A stretch of DNA of 64,000 nucleotides from Microvirga terrestris. Its GTDB lineage: Bacteria; Pseudomonadota; Alphaproteobacteria; Rhizobiales; Beijerinckiaceae. Shown piece after piece: positions 9,725 through 17,956 of the stretch. Location: positions 248,001 to 312,000 of the forward strand of contig NZ_JADQDN010000001.1 in NCBI RefSeq assembly GCF_015694425.1, given 5' to 3'. The notes beneath the pieces are model-generated. The model saw only the letters and a list, made by a program, of their open reading frames with translations, was not told the origin of the DNA and made no database searches. Position 1 is the first letter of the stretch. Each line of letters opens with the position of its first letter. A program made the translations under genes and the position numbers.

Positions 9725-12110
9725 CCACAGCCGCCTTGCCCGCGTCGTTCACCAGCCGACCCTGGTGCGCCTTCATCGCGCCCTCAGCCGGCTGCGCTCA
9801 GTGCTCACCGTGATGAACACTGGGGCTCATCCGGACGACGAGATTAACGGTATGCTCGCAGCCCTGCGCTTCGGCTACGGCATGCGGGTTGTGGTGGCCT
9901 GTTCCACGCGAGGCGAGGGCGGCCAGAATGCCCTCGGGCCGGAGCGGGGTGCCGTTCTCGGCGTCCTGCGCACAGCGGAGATGGAAGAGGCCGCCCGACG
10001 CATAGATGCGGATGTGGCTTGGCTCGGCCATGGTCCGGACGACCCGGTCCACGATTTCGGCTTCTCGAAGAACGGCGACGACACGCTCCGCCGCTGGGGC
10101 GAGGAGCGCGTCGTCGAGCGCCTCGTGCGAGCCTACCGTCGCTATCGTCCGGACATTGTCATCCCTACCTTCCTGGACGTGCCGGGCCAGCACGGTCATC
10201 ACCGCGCGATGACCCGCGCCGCAGAGGCGGCACTCTCACTTGCCGCCGATCCTTCCGCCTTTCCGGAACATGCCGCGTCCGGCCTCACGCCCTGGCAGGT
10301 GTCGAAATATTACCTCCCGGCTTGGTCGGGCGCAGGCTATGCCTATGACGACGAGGTGCCTCCGCCGCCGGCGACGCTGAGCCTCAAGGTTGTCGGCGGC
10401 GACGAGGTGACCGGGCTCTCCTATAAACAGCTCGGTGAGTGGTCGCGCGCCGCGCATGCATCGCAGGGGATGGGCAAATGGCGCGACAAGCCGGCCGACC
10501 AATGGAGCCTGCACCTGAAGGCCTGGGCCGACGGCGAGGCTGGGCCGGAGAAAGATATCCGCGCTCATGTGCCCGCAACCCTCGCCGACATTGCAGCCAT
10601 GCCAGGCGTGACCGGGTCGGCGTCAGCAGCCCTGCAAGAGGCGCAGAGGCAGATCGATGCTGCCATCGCCGCCTTCCCAAATCGCGCCCGCATGGTCGAG
10701 GCGCTCGTCGATGCGGCACGGCGGATCGAACAGGCTCGCGCGGAACTGGACAAAGAGGCAGCGGGCAGGGTGGGGCATCGCCTCGACCGGAAGCTGCGGG
10801 AGATAGATGCGGCTCTCTTCGAGGCCAGCGTCAACACAGCCCGCGCCGTTTTCACCGGACCGGCGCATCCCGGCGCGCAGATCACGCTGCAAACGCATAT
10901 CGACGGGCAGGACCTTTCTGATATCGCGATGACGCCTCGCCTTCCCGAAGGCTTCAACGCCGTCGGGATGCACGAGGAGCCGGGATATGTGCAGTTTGAG
11001 ATCGTGATTCCTGCATCAGCTCCCCACACTGGAAACTATCCCGAAGCTTACGATCCATTGGGTGGCAATGGCGAGGGAGGCGTTCGCATCTCGGGCAGGG
11101 TCGGGGGGCGCAGAATCGAGGTAGATCTCGATTCGGAGGAGCCCCTGAGAATCGGACCGCTGCAATCCCTGTCCCTTGAGCCGACAGTGGCGCTCTTCAA
11201 GGCCGGGGAGCCAGCCAATGGCATTCGGGTGCAGACTACGAGAGCCGAGCCGACCGACTGGCAGGTGCTGGCGGGCTGGAACGTTCGCAAGGAGGGGAGT
11301 GACTGGGTTGTTCTGCCGCCCCGAGAGTTCCGCCCTGGCGTCACGACGCTCGTTCCTGTCGTGGACGGCAGGCCTGCGACTTCGCTCCACACCATCAGCT
11401 ATCCTCACATCAGGCCGACATCCTTCATTGCGCCGGCGGAGCTGAAGGTTCTGTCGCTCGATGTCACTCTCCCAGTGGGTGCCCGCATCGGCTATGTGGG
11501 TGGCGGGAGCGACAATGTCGGCGTTCAGATGTGCCGCCTTGGCCTCGACGTGACAGATCTCGGCGAGTCCGAGCTGAAGGCAGGTCAACTTTCCGCTTTC
11601 ACCACCATCGTTGTCGGCATCTTCGCCTTCGGCCTCAGGCGCGATCTCAAGGCGGCTACAGGGCGGCTGCATCACTTCGTAGAGGAGGGCGGCCATCTGG
11701 TGACGCTCTACCATCGCCCCACTGATGCTTGGAACCCGACCGCCACGCCGCCGCGCCGCCTCGTCATCGGCTCGCCCTCCTTGCGCTGGCGCGTTACCGA
11801 TCCCGGCGCTCCCGTGACCGTCCTGAGGCCGGATCATCCCCTGTTGAGCTCTCCGAACCGCATCGATGCTGGCGACTGGCAGGGTTGGGACAAAGAGAGG
11901 GGCCTCTACTTCGCGGCGGAGTACGATGCCGCCTACGAGGAGCTGCTGGCCCTGAATGATCCGGGCGAGAACCCGCTTAAAGGCTCCCTGATCTCCGCGC
12001 GCATCGGGCGGGGGCGGCACACCCATGTCTCGCTCGTGCTGCACCACCAGCTCGACAAGCTGGTTCCCGGCGCATTCCGCGTGCTCGCCAACCTCGTGCA
12101 GCCTGCCTGA
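9714..12110 (+). CDS. Large PIG-L (LmbE-like) family deacetylase
   Basis: This 798-residue protein has an N-terminal PIG-L zinc hydrolase domain with the AHPDDE motif (38-43) and a downstream GQHGHHRAM motif that completes the metal site. Known PIG-L enzymes remove N-acetyl or other acyl groups from amino-sugar conjugates (GlcNAc-PI, GlcNAc-inositol, GlcNAc-malate). The long C-terminal part looks like a beta-sandwich region followed by a glutamine-amidotransferase-like module with VEEGGHLVTLYHRP. No signal peptide is evident, so it is probably cytoplasmic. The TTG start at 9714 follows GAGGAG at 7 bp and overlaps the ROK stop by 11 bp, which indicates coupled expression. Confidence 0.88.
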   Translation: MLDDHSRLARVVHQPTLVRLHRALSRLRSVLTVMNTGAHPDDEINGMLAALRFGYGMRVVVACSTRGEGGQNALGPERGAVLGVLRTAEMEEAARRIDADVAWLGHGPDDPVHDFGFSKNGDDTLRRWGEERVVERLVRAYRRYRPDIVIPTFLDVPGQHGHHRAMTRAAEAALSLAADPSAFPEHAASGLTPWQVSKYYLPAWSGAGYAYDDEVPPPPATLSLKVVGGDEVTGLSYKQLGEWSRAAHASQGMGKWRDKPADQWSLHLKAWADGEAGPEKDIRAHVPATLADIAAMPGVTGSASAALQEAQRQIDAAIAAFPNRARMVEALVDAARRIEQARAELDKEAAGRVGHRLDRKLREIDAALFEASVNTARAVFTGPAHPGAQITLQTHIDGQDLSDIAMTPRLPEGFNAVGMHEEPGYVQFEIVIPASAPHTGNYPEAYDPLGGNGEGGVRISGRVGGRRIEVDLDSEEPLRIGPLQSLSLEPTVALFKAGEPANGIRVQTTRAEPTDWQVLAGWNVRKEGSDWVVLPPREFRPGVTTLVPVVDGRPATSLHTISYPHIRPTSFIAPAELKVLSLDVTLPVGARIGYVGGGSDNVGVQMCRLGLDVTDLGESELKAGQLSAFTTIVVGIFAFGLRRDLKAATGRLHHFVEEGGHLVTLYHRPTDAWNPTATPPRRLVIGSPSLRWRVTDPGAPVTVLRPDHPLLSSPNRIDAGDWQGWDKERGLYFAAEYDAAYEELLALNDPGENPLKGSLISARIGRGRHTHVSLVLHHQLDKLVPGAFRVLANLVQPA

Positions 12111-12114
12111 GCGC

Positions 12115-13008
12115 ATGGCGGCCGAAGCAGACAGCCGCTCCGCCCGCCCTGCGGTTTCCATGTGGAGCAGCGCGGGATGGCTGCTGCTCGACATGAGCCT
12201 CGTCACGATCATGCAGGCAATGGTCAAGGCGAAGGGCGAGACCTATCCGGCGATCCAGCTCGTCTTCCTGCGCTCCCTTGTCGGGTTCCTGGCCGTAGCG
12301 CCGCTCATGTGGCGTCACCGTGCCAAGCTGGCGAACCTGTCGAACATTCGTGGCCATCTTGTGCGCGTCGCCTTCAACTCTGCGGCGCTCACCTGCAACT
12401 TCGCAGCCTTCGCGGTGCTCCCGCTCGCCCTCGTCACCGCCATTAGCTACACCCGCCCCCTCATCCTGCTGGCGATGGCGGCTTTCCTGCTCGGGGAGAG
12501 GGTGAGCCGGATCCGCTATTCGCTTACGGCCTTAGGTTTTGTCGGCGTCGTCATCATGCTGCGGCCGGACGAGATTCCCTGGAATGTCGGGCTGCTCGCG
12601 GCCTTCGGCTCCGTGTTCTTCGGCGCACTTTCCGTGGTGCAGACGCGACGCCTGGCGGGCGAGGACACGGTTGTCCTGATGCTTTTCTACACGGTGGGCC
12701 TGACCCTCCTGACATCGGTTCCGGCGGCCCTCGTCTGGATCCCGATCCCATTGGCTGAGGCACCCAGCATCATCGTGATCGGGATTCTGGCCCAGGTCGG
12801 GCAATATTGCTGGCTCCAGGCCTACCAGAAGCAGGAGGCACGGCTTCTGGCGCCCATCGGATACCTGTCCATTATCTTCTCGGGCTTTGCAGGCTGGCTC
12901 TACTTTGGCGAAGTTCCATCGTTGTCGCTGTGCCTCGGTGCAGCCGTGGTCGTCCTGACCACCATGCTCGCAACACCAGCCGAAAGGTGGCTCAAGAATT
13001 GGGGATAG
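12115..13008 (+). CDS. EamA/DMT-superfamily transporter
   Basis: This is a 297-residue membrane protein with about ten hydrophobic segments arranged as two EamA halves. It matches the drug/metabolite transporter group that usually exports amino acids, metabolites or drugs. ATG at 12115 is 4 bp past the deacetylase stop; the longer open frame starting at 12025 lies inside that gene and is ignored. It is the last gene of the rightward ROK operon. Its place suggests export of a product or by-product of the pathway, which is inference. Confidence 0.9.
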   Translation: MAAEADSRSARPAVSMWSSAGWLLLDMSLVTIMQAMVKAKGETYPAIQLVFLRSLVGFLAVAPLMWRHRAKLANLSNIRGHLVRVAFNSAALTCNFAAFAVLPLALVTAISYTRPLILLAMAAFLLGERVSRIRYSLTALGFVGVVIMLRPDEIPWNVGLLAAFGSVFFGALSVVQTRRLAGEDTVVLMLFYTVGLTLLTSVPAALVWIPIPLAEAPSIIVIGILAQVGQYCWLQAYQKQEARLLAPIGYLSIIFSGFAGWLYFGEVPSLSLCLGAAVVVLTTMLATPAERWLKNWG

Positions 13009-13458
13009 CGGCAGGGCTCGAGCTGACATCTGCACAATGTTAGCTTTTGGCACATCCCACCAGTAACTCGAATGTCTCCCTTCACGCGATGAGCAGTCGT
13101 TCATTCGGTCTGCTCAATTTCCTTGTTTGACCCGAAGGGGACTTCTATCCTGCAGATAGGGATAGATCGGCAGGCTGGCTCGCAGACGGCCACCGGTGTG
13201 CCTTGCCCTTAGCGGACAGCACGAAGGTCGCAGGAGGGTCGAGAGCGCTCACAACTTTCGGTCAGACGAGACACCCTCCCTGTTTCCAGGACTCGTACCC
13301 GTGCAGAGATGCGCCATGGATCAGGTCAGGAAGTGGCGGGCTGAGATACGGCTCAGCCGACGCAGAGAAAGTGATTGGGACGAGATCGGATTCGCCTTGC
13401 ACGTAGGTTGGACAAAAGCCGTAACCACATCGCTCCGTCCGACATGGCGTCAGGTTAG
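13009..13458. other. Intergenic region, no gene recognised
   Basis: About 450 bp lie between the EamA gene and the convergent small secreted-protein gene. A 109-codon frame at 13196-13525 has no recognisable domain and runs into the opposite-strand gene, so I do not call it. A TTTGGCACATCC piece near 13038 resembles one near 29953 and may be a short dispersed element. Confidence 0.4.
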
Positions 13459-13905
13459 CTACTTTGTCGTGACGTTCACCAAAGCGGTCACCGGCTTGCC
13501 GTTCACGAGAACGGGCTTGTGGTAATCATCGGCCAGGAGAACACCGATCACGTGCTGGCCGGCAGCCTTCGGGCAGTGGCCGAAGCGAGCCTTGATGAGA
13601 TCGCCCCCGAAGTCGCTGTTCATGCTGTTGGAGGGCTTTCCCGGGATGTTGCACGTGTCTCCGTCCGGATCGATCTTCAAATGCACATGACCGCATTGGT
13701 GGTTCGCGCCGCATTGTCCTGCGGGGAGGAGTGTGAAGTTGCTCTTCAGTACGACGCCGATCGCTTTTTCAGGATCATTCCCAAGGTCAACGGCTGAACC
13801 GGGCTGTGGCCAAACGATCTCCAGGGTGGGCTGGTCTTCGGCGTAAGCCAACCCGATCGGGGATGCTAGGAGAGCGAGACTGAACAGCAAGGAAGGACGA
13901 AACAT
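13459..13905 (-). CDS. Small secreted protein of unknown function
   Basis: This is a 148-residue protein with a signal peptide (MFRPSLLFSLALLASPIGLAYA) that would place it in the periplasm. The mature part has four cysteines (CGANHQC, DTC, GHC), several histidines in a GHVHLKID segment, and a C-terminal stretch ending in VTTK. The pattern resembles metal-binding or disulfide-stabilised periplasmic proteins, but I do not recognise a family. The start at 13905 is chosen because GGAG precedes it; an in-frame ATG at 13917 is weaker. It is transcribed away from a TetR regulator and shares its operator region. Confidence 0.75.
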   Translation of the reverse strand: MFRPSLLFSLALLASPIGLAYAEDQPTLEIVWPQPGSAVDLGNDPEKAIGVVLKSNFTLLPAGQCGANHQCGHVHLKIDPDGDTCNIPGKPSNSMNSDFGGDLIKARFGHCPKAAGQHVIGVLLADDYHKPVLVNGKPVTALVNVTTK

Positions 13906-13923
13906 GTGGATCTCCATCTACGG

Positions 13924-13980
13924 TGTAATCAGTGATTACATGCAAGAGAGACGGGGTCAACAAAATAATCGATGATTACA
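13924..13980. promoter_or_regulatory. Two palindromic operators between the secreted-protein and TetR genes
   Basis: A perfect inverted repeat TGTAATCA-G-TGATTACA lies at 13924-13940. A second, imperfect copy (AATAATC-GA-TGATTACA) lies at 13964-13980, 40 bp further on. Both fall between the divergent genes. This arrangement is typical of a TetR repressor controlling itself and its neighbour. The first palindrome covers the GTG that opens the longest TetR frame, which argues for the later ATG start. Confidence 0.7.
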
Positions 13981-14003
13981 TTGAAGCATGCTATCGATCA
14001 GGA

Positions 14004-14684
14004 ATGGCCAAGACATCCGTCACCAAAGCAGGCGACCAGCCTAAGCCCTACCATCATGGCAATCTGGTCGGAGCGCTCATTTCAGCAACCGTCGAACTCA
14101 TTGAGGAACATGGGGTCGAGCAACTGTCCGTGCGTGAGGTGGCAAAGCGTGCAGGAGTTTCGCCCGGAGCGCCGTTCCGGCACTTCCGATCAAAGACCGC
14201 GCTCCTGACGGCCGTCGCCGAACAGGCAATGGATCGGCTCACGGAGGCAGTCGCCAGAGCGGTGTCCGATGTTGATAGCACTGATCCCGCAGCCGCGTTC
14301 GAAGCGATCGGTCAGGGCTATCTTGAATGGGCGATGGCCAATCCCACGCACTTCCAAATCATCAGCTCCCGCACCCTGATCGACTTCGAAGCGTCCTCCA
14401 GTCTGCGCGACCAGAACGGAGCCATACGTGAGAAGATGGTTGAGCTGTTGGCTCGAGCCCAACACCAAGGCCGGCTGGCCCCGGACGTTGACCTGGATCA
14501 TCTCGTTCTCGCCGCCCGTGCCTATGTCTATGGCTTGGCACGGATGGCCATTGATGGCCACTTCCCGGAATGGCATCCGTCCGAACCGCCTGCCATCGCG
14601 GTTCGCAGAGCTCTGCGTCTCTTCATGAGCCAGATGATTGTTCCACCGAGATGTGACCTCAGGAAACCAAAGAAGTCCTCCTAA
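14004..14684 (+). CDS. TetR/AcrR-family transcriptional regulator
   Basis: This is a 226-residue repressor. The N-terminal helix-turn-helix (LISATVELIEEHGVEQLSVREVAKRAGVSPGAPFRHF) is a clear TetR domain at residues 20-65. The C-terminal half (GYLEWAMANPTHFQIISS) resembles the WHG-type TetR ligand-binding domain. I chose ATG 14004; the longer GTG start at 13932 lies within the operator palindrome. The upstream sites predict autorepression and control of the divergent secreted-protein gene. Inducer unknown. Confidence 0.9.
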   Translation: MAKTSVTKAGDQPKPYHHGNLVGALISATVELIEEHGVEQLSVREVAKRAGVSPGAPFRHFRSKTALLTAVAEQAMDRLTEAVARAVSDVDSTDPAAAFEAIGQGYLEWAMANPTHFQIISSRTLIDFEASSSLRDQNGAIREKMVELLARAQHQGRLAPDVDLDHLVLAARAYVYGLARMAIDGHFPEWHPSEPPAIAVRRALRLFMSQMIVPPRCDLRKPKKSS

Positions 14685-15198
14685 GAAAGACTCGCTACCA
14701 GCAAGACCTCATCGAAAGATCCAGCAATCCATTCACAGTCAATTCGGCTCGTTGAGCGGTCCGATGCCTCTGACCGCCTTCGACACCCCGAATACTCAGG
14801 CCTGACCTCCTCGGCGATACTGCCTCCCGCAGGAGTGCGCCGGCAACCTGGACGCTCGACGAGCTGGTGCATGTTGTCGACCACTCAGTTGACGGTGCCG
14901 TTGAATTGGATTTGGCTCGCACTGGCGAAGATCTGTAATATGCATGGAGGAGAGGTAGTCCAAAAGTCTGTGGTCATAGGGCAAGCGGACCTTCAAACGG
15001 CCACGTCAAACGGCTCATTCTGACCCAAAACAGTCCTTGAGGAGCACGTGGAAGTCGTCAGCCAAGCCTGATTGCAGTTGTACAACGAGAGAGATGACTA
15101 CAGGCAAAATTGCTGGCAAAACTTTTTATTCCACTCCATCAGAAAAGATCGCCTGCTTCGGGGCTGGCTATTGTGCTTTCTCGTGTCTATATCATGCA
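14685..15198. other. Intergenic region upstream of ssrA, no gene recognised
   Basis: About 510 bp contain only short frames without family resemblance. A CTGACCCAAAACAG piece near 15020 matches the right end of the dispersed repeat at 1508-1595. The promoter of the tmRNA gene should lie near the right end of this segment, but no convincing -35/-10 pair stood out. Confidence 0.4.
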
Positions 15199-15566
15199 TG
15201 TCAGGTTCGCCTGACTATGATCGTAGAGGCAGAGTGGAATAGGCGTTTAGGACGCGGGTTCGATTCCCGCCGCCTCCACCACAAGCACACCGGCCGTCCA
15301 AGTTCCGCAAGACGGGTTTTGGGCGAATGGCCTTTCGTTGAGGTCATGCCGCTGTCCCGGTGTGTTTGTGATGGGGGCGACATGGGTTCGACTGGGCGCA
15401 ATAAAGGCTAGGCTGCGATTAGGCTGAGCTACGGCCTTGATAGTGCAAAACTCATAAATGCCAACGATAACGTTGACATGGGTGCAGTGCGCCTCGCGGC
15501 GTAACCATCCGGGGCTCGGGAAGGCCTAGCAACAGAAACGGCACCTTCGGGTGCCGTTCCCATTTC
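15199..15566 (+). ncRNA. ssrA: tmRNA, circularly permuted two-piece form
   Basis: The acceptor piece comes first. It has a T-arm GCGGG-TTCGATT-CCCGC and an acceptor 3' strand CGCCTCC followed by ACCA at about 15280. The coding piece starts at about 15374 with GGGGGCG, which pairs with the acceptor strand, followed by a D-loop-like GGGTTCGAC. The linker ends in complementary CACAAGCACACCGG and CCGGTGTGTTTGTG arms, as expected of a spacer removed by processing. The tag frame at 15460-15504 reads ANDNVDMGAVRLAA and stops with TAA; the ANDN start and LAA end are the alphaproteobacterial signature. tmRNA with SmpB rescues stalled ribosomes and marks the peptide for proteolysis. The 5' boundary is approximate. 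Confidence 0.93.
15537..15558 (+). terminator. Hairpin at the 3' end of ssrA
   Basis: ACGGCACC-TTCG-GGTGCCGT forms a perfect 8-bp stem with a stable UUCG tetraloop. It is followed by CCCATTTCT, a weak T-rich tail. It either ends transcription or forms the last helix of the coding piece. Confidence 0.6.
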
Positions 15567-15619
15567 TAAACCTTGGCCTTTTACGCTCACGTTGCCTACA
15601 AAAGAAAGACGAAGAACAG

Positions 15620-16360
15620 ATGTCAGAGATGCAGGTGGACGGATACATCCGCGTTCCAAAAGGAACGATGGTCTATCCTAAGGGTGATGGCGTCGAGGCC
15701 CCATCCACCCGCGATCAGGTCGTGAAGGTCACCAACATCTTCGACGTAGATGTCAAGAGTGACAACTTCTATCTGCTTCTGCCCGATGAGATGCGGTTGC
15801 GCTACTTTGAGGCCAGTGGCAGCAAACGTCTCATTGATCAGGACATCCTGGAGTTCACTGATCGGCTAACGAAAGGCGATTATCGAGCGGTGGAGTGGTC
15901 AAGCAAATGGGCGCTGATCGCCGATGTTCAGCCTGCCGAAGCTCCCACCCGCGCCAAAGTGGCAAAGAAGGCTGACAAGCCGGAGAAGAAGCCGGTCTCC
16001 AAGCAGCAACAGATGGTGATTGGCTCCGTGTGGACCTTCACTCAGGATGTGGAGCTTCGCTACAAGGTCCGTAATCCCGCATATGCTGTCATGCGTGACG
16101 ATATTGAGAGCAGCCTCCGTCAACTGCCATCACACGCTCGGAAGCAGACCGTCGACGCGAAGCTGAACGAAATCGGCATGGTGGACTATCTTGATGAAGT
16201 TTGGGGGCCTGTGGTGGCAGGCGAGACCTTCACGGTCCGCAGCAAGCTGACGTCTGGCTTCGCAGGTGAGCAGGACGTACCGATGGTTTTTCGAGGCGAG
16301 AAGTTTACACTGCCCTATGCCAGCCTTGAGCCTTTCATCGAGCTGGTGATTAAAGGATAA
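15620..16360 (+). CDS. Conserved-looking protein of unknown function
   Basis: This is a 246-residue protein with no signal peptide or membrane segment. The N-terminal part (residues 1-105) is followed by a Lys/Pro/Ala-rich linker (RAKVAKKADKPEKKP, about 110-125) and a second domain ending in FIELVIKG, so it looks like a two-domain soluble protein. ATG 15620 is preceded by a purine-rich AAAGAAAGACGAAG. An open frame reaching back to 15551 overlaps the tmRNA hairpin and is unlikely to be translated. I do not recognise a family; the position next to ssrA gives no functional hint. Confidence 0.7.
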   Translation: MSEMQVDGYIRVPKGTMVYPKGDGVEAPSTRDQVVKVTNIFDVDVKSDNFYLLLPDEMRLRYFEASGSKRLIDQDILEFTDRLTKGDYRAVEWSSKWALIADVQPAEAPTRAKVAKKADKPEKKPVSKQQQMVIGSVWTFTQDVELRYKVRNPAYAVMRDDIESSLRQLPSHARKQTVDAKLNEIGMVDYLDEVWGPVVAGETFTVRSKLTSGFAGEQDVPMVFRGEKFTLPYASLEPFIELVIKG

Positions 16361-17004
16361 ACCGTGCGAGCCGGGTCAGCTGACTATTGCAACTGATGGG
16401 ATCGTTGAGCCGGCAAGACGCAATCTTCGAACACTGGATCTAATCGGCCTGGCGCCGCGAGGAGCCTCCCCCAGCCTCGACAGATCGATCTGCCTTGCGC
16501 GTGCACTCATGGCTGGCTAGCAATCGCGGCAACGCGGGCGGCCCCGCTTACACTATTCTTGACCCTGTAGCCGACATCATGATCGCTCTCAGGCACCTGA
16601 CGATTGAATATCATTAGTTGCTAGGGTGGCTTACCAACAAATGCCCTCCTTTCTGAGATGCAACTACTCCATAGTGTACTTCGGCGAAAGTGCCCTGGAG
16701 TTCTATCTCTCTACGCATCGAAAAAGCGGAACCTGCTGATAAAGGTCGAATGTGCGGGCTGCGCCAGCCGTTGCAGAGGTGTTGGGTCAAGTAAATGGTT
16801 CGGGATGGTTGCCACACCAAACGATTTCTCTGCTTCTCTATGAGTGCAGGTCCGTCAGTCAGCTTCGCGGAAATCGGCTTAGGGGCCGGTCCGGTGCGAC
16901 AGTCCTAAGGTGCGCATGAGATATTGATAACGCATCTACCCCAGAGCAATCAGGCTGCTATATGACCTTCACCGTTCAGCTCATGCGGGTGGCGACAGAT
17001 TTTT
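16361..17004. other. Intergenic region, no gene recognised
   Basis: About 640 bp hold only short frames without recognisable domains on either strand. No RNA gene was recognised. Confidence 0.4.
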
Positions 17005-17247
17005 GACGAAGAGGGCATGATAGTCCTCAACGAGGAGCATCGGCTGATGGCCGTGCTGGTGCGCCTCTAGGGCGAGAACGAAGTGGCTCCGGGGCAGTGG
17101 TACCTAGAGGCTGGTGTTGGGCGCCTGGATGGCGGAAGCCATCCGCTCTTCTCCAACCTGGATCAGGCACAAGCTTGGATCAGTCCGCGTTTCCAGAAAG
17201 GATGGTTGGCGGTTTCCACTCGAATACGCTGCTTCCAGTTTTCGTGA
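17005..17247 (+). pseudogene. Possible decayed small gene with in-frame TAG
   Basis: One frame reads protein-like sequence on both sides of a TAG at 17068-17070: EEGMIVLNEEHRLMAVLVRL before it, and GENEVAPGQWYLEAG followed by a short acidic and aromatic tail to TGA at 17245. An ATG lies at 17017. The balanced composition and continuity across the stop suggest a small protein gene interrupted by a nonsense mutation. I do not know the family, so this rests on appearance only. Confidence 0.35.
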
Positions 17248-17566
17248 GGGCTTATTCAACCTGCTCTAACCTCCACCGCAGTCAGGAGATCATTAGACGA
17301 CATACAATGCCGCGGACGCTCATGGAGAAACTTGGCCGGCCACAGGTCCTGTGGAGGGTATGTTTCCCATCCAGCCTTGCAACCCAGTATAGAAGCCCCA
17401 TATCTACATTATCGACTTTGGCCGAACAATCGGGCCGTTTCGCTTGTGGCTTTGCCAGGCGCACGTTCAGACACTCTCCCCAAAAATCGACGAACCCAAG
17501 CACAGCGCCGCAATCTTGCGCGGCCTCAAGCTCACGTGCACTCACGCAAAGCCTAAGGATACTCCG

Positions 17567-17776
17567 ATGATCACGGGCACCGTAAAATTCTACAACGATC
17601 AAAAAGGTTTCGGCTTCATCGAACCGAGCAACGGCGGCGCGGACGTATTCGTCCATGCCACCGCTCTGGAGCGCGGCGGAATACGCGGCCTCGTCGAAGG
17701 CCAGAAGGTCGCCTTCGATACGGCGGAAGACCGCCGCTCCGGCAAGATGGCCGTCAACAACATAGAGATGGCATAA
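17567..17776 (+). CDS. Cold-shock domain protein (CspA family)
   Basis: This is a 69-residue single cold-shock domain. The RNA-binding motifs KGFGFIEP (RNP1-like) and DVFVHATAL (RNP2-like) are intact, in the order expected of a five-stranded OB fold. Such proteins bind single-stranded RNA or DNA and act as RNA chaperones. ATG 17567 follows AAGGAT at 7-bp spacing; an upstream in-frame extension to 17444 is not conserved in the family. The gene is monocistronic, with a strong terminator 45 bp downstream. Confidence 0.95.
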   Translation: MITGTVKFYNDQKGFGFIEPSNGGADVFVHATALERGGIRGLVEGQKVAFDTAEDRRSGKMAVNNIEMA

Positions 17777-17820
17777 GGCCCGTCCCGCCGGTGCAGGCTT
17801 ATCCGCACTGAGGCATTGAG

Positions 17821-17848
17821 GCCGCTCCCGCATGGGAGCGGCTTTTTA
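17821..17848 (+). terminator. Rho-independent terminator of the cold-shock gene
   Basis: GCCGCTCCC-GCAT-GGGAGCGGC forms a 9-bp GC-rich stem followed directly by TTTTTATTT. Confidence 0.9.
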
Positions 17849-17956
17849 TTTGCACCTGCGACGCTGCCACTGCGCAGTCGTGTAAGTGAGCTGAGCCGGT
17901 ATGTTGGCCGAACACCTCAAGTCACCTCATTGCATTAACATCATACGGGATCGGCC

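Noticed and set aside
13196-13525. 109-codon plus frame
   Set aside because: It overlaps the secreted-protein gene on the minus strand and has no recognisable domain or start signal.
17097-17570. 157-codon plus frame upstream of the cold-shock gene
   Set aside because: Composition is random-looking (Ser/Arg/Pro rich), there is no ribosome binding site, and it overlaps the start of the cold-shock gene.
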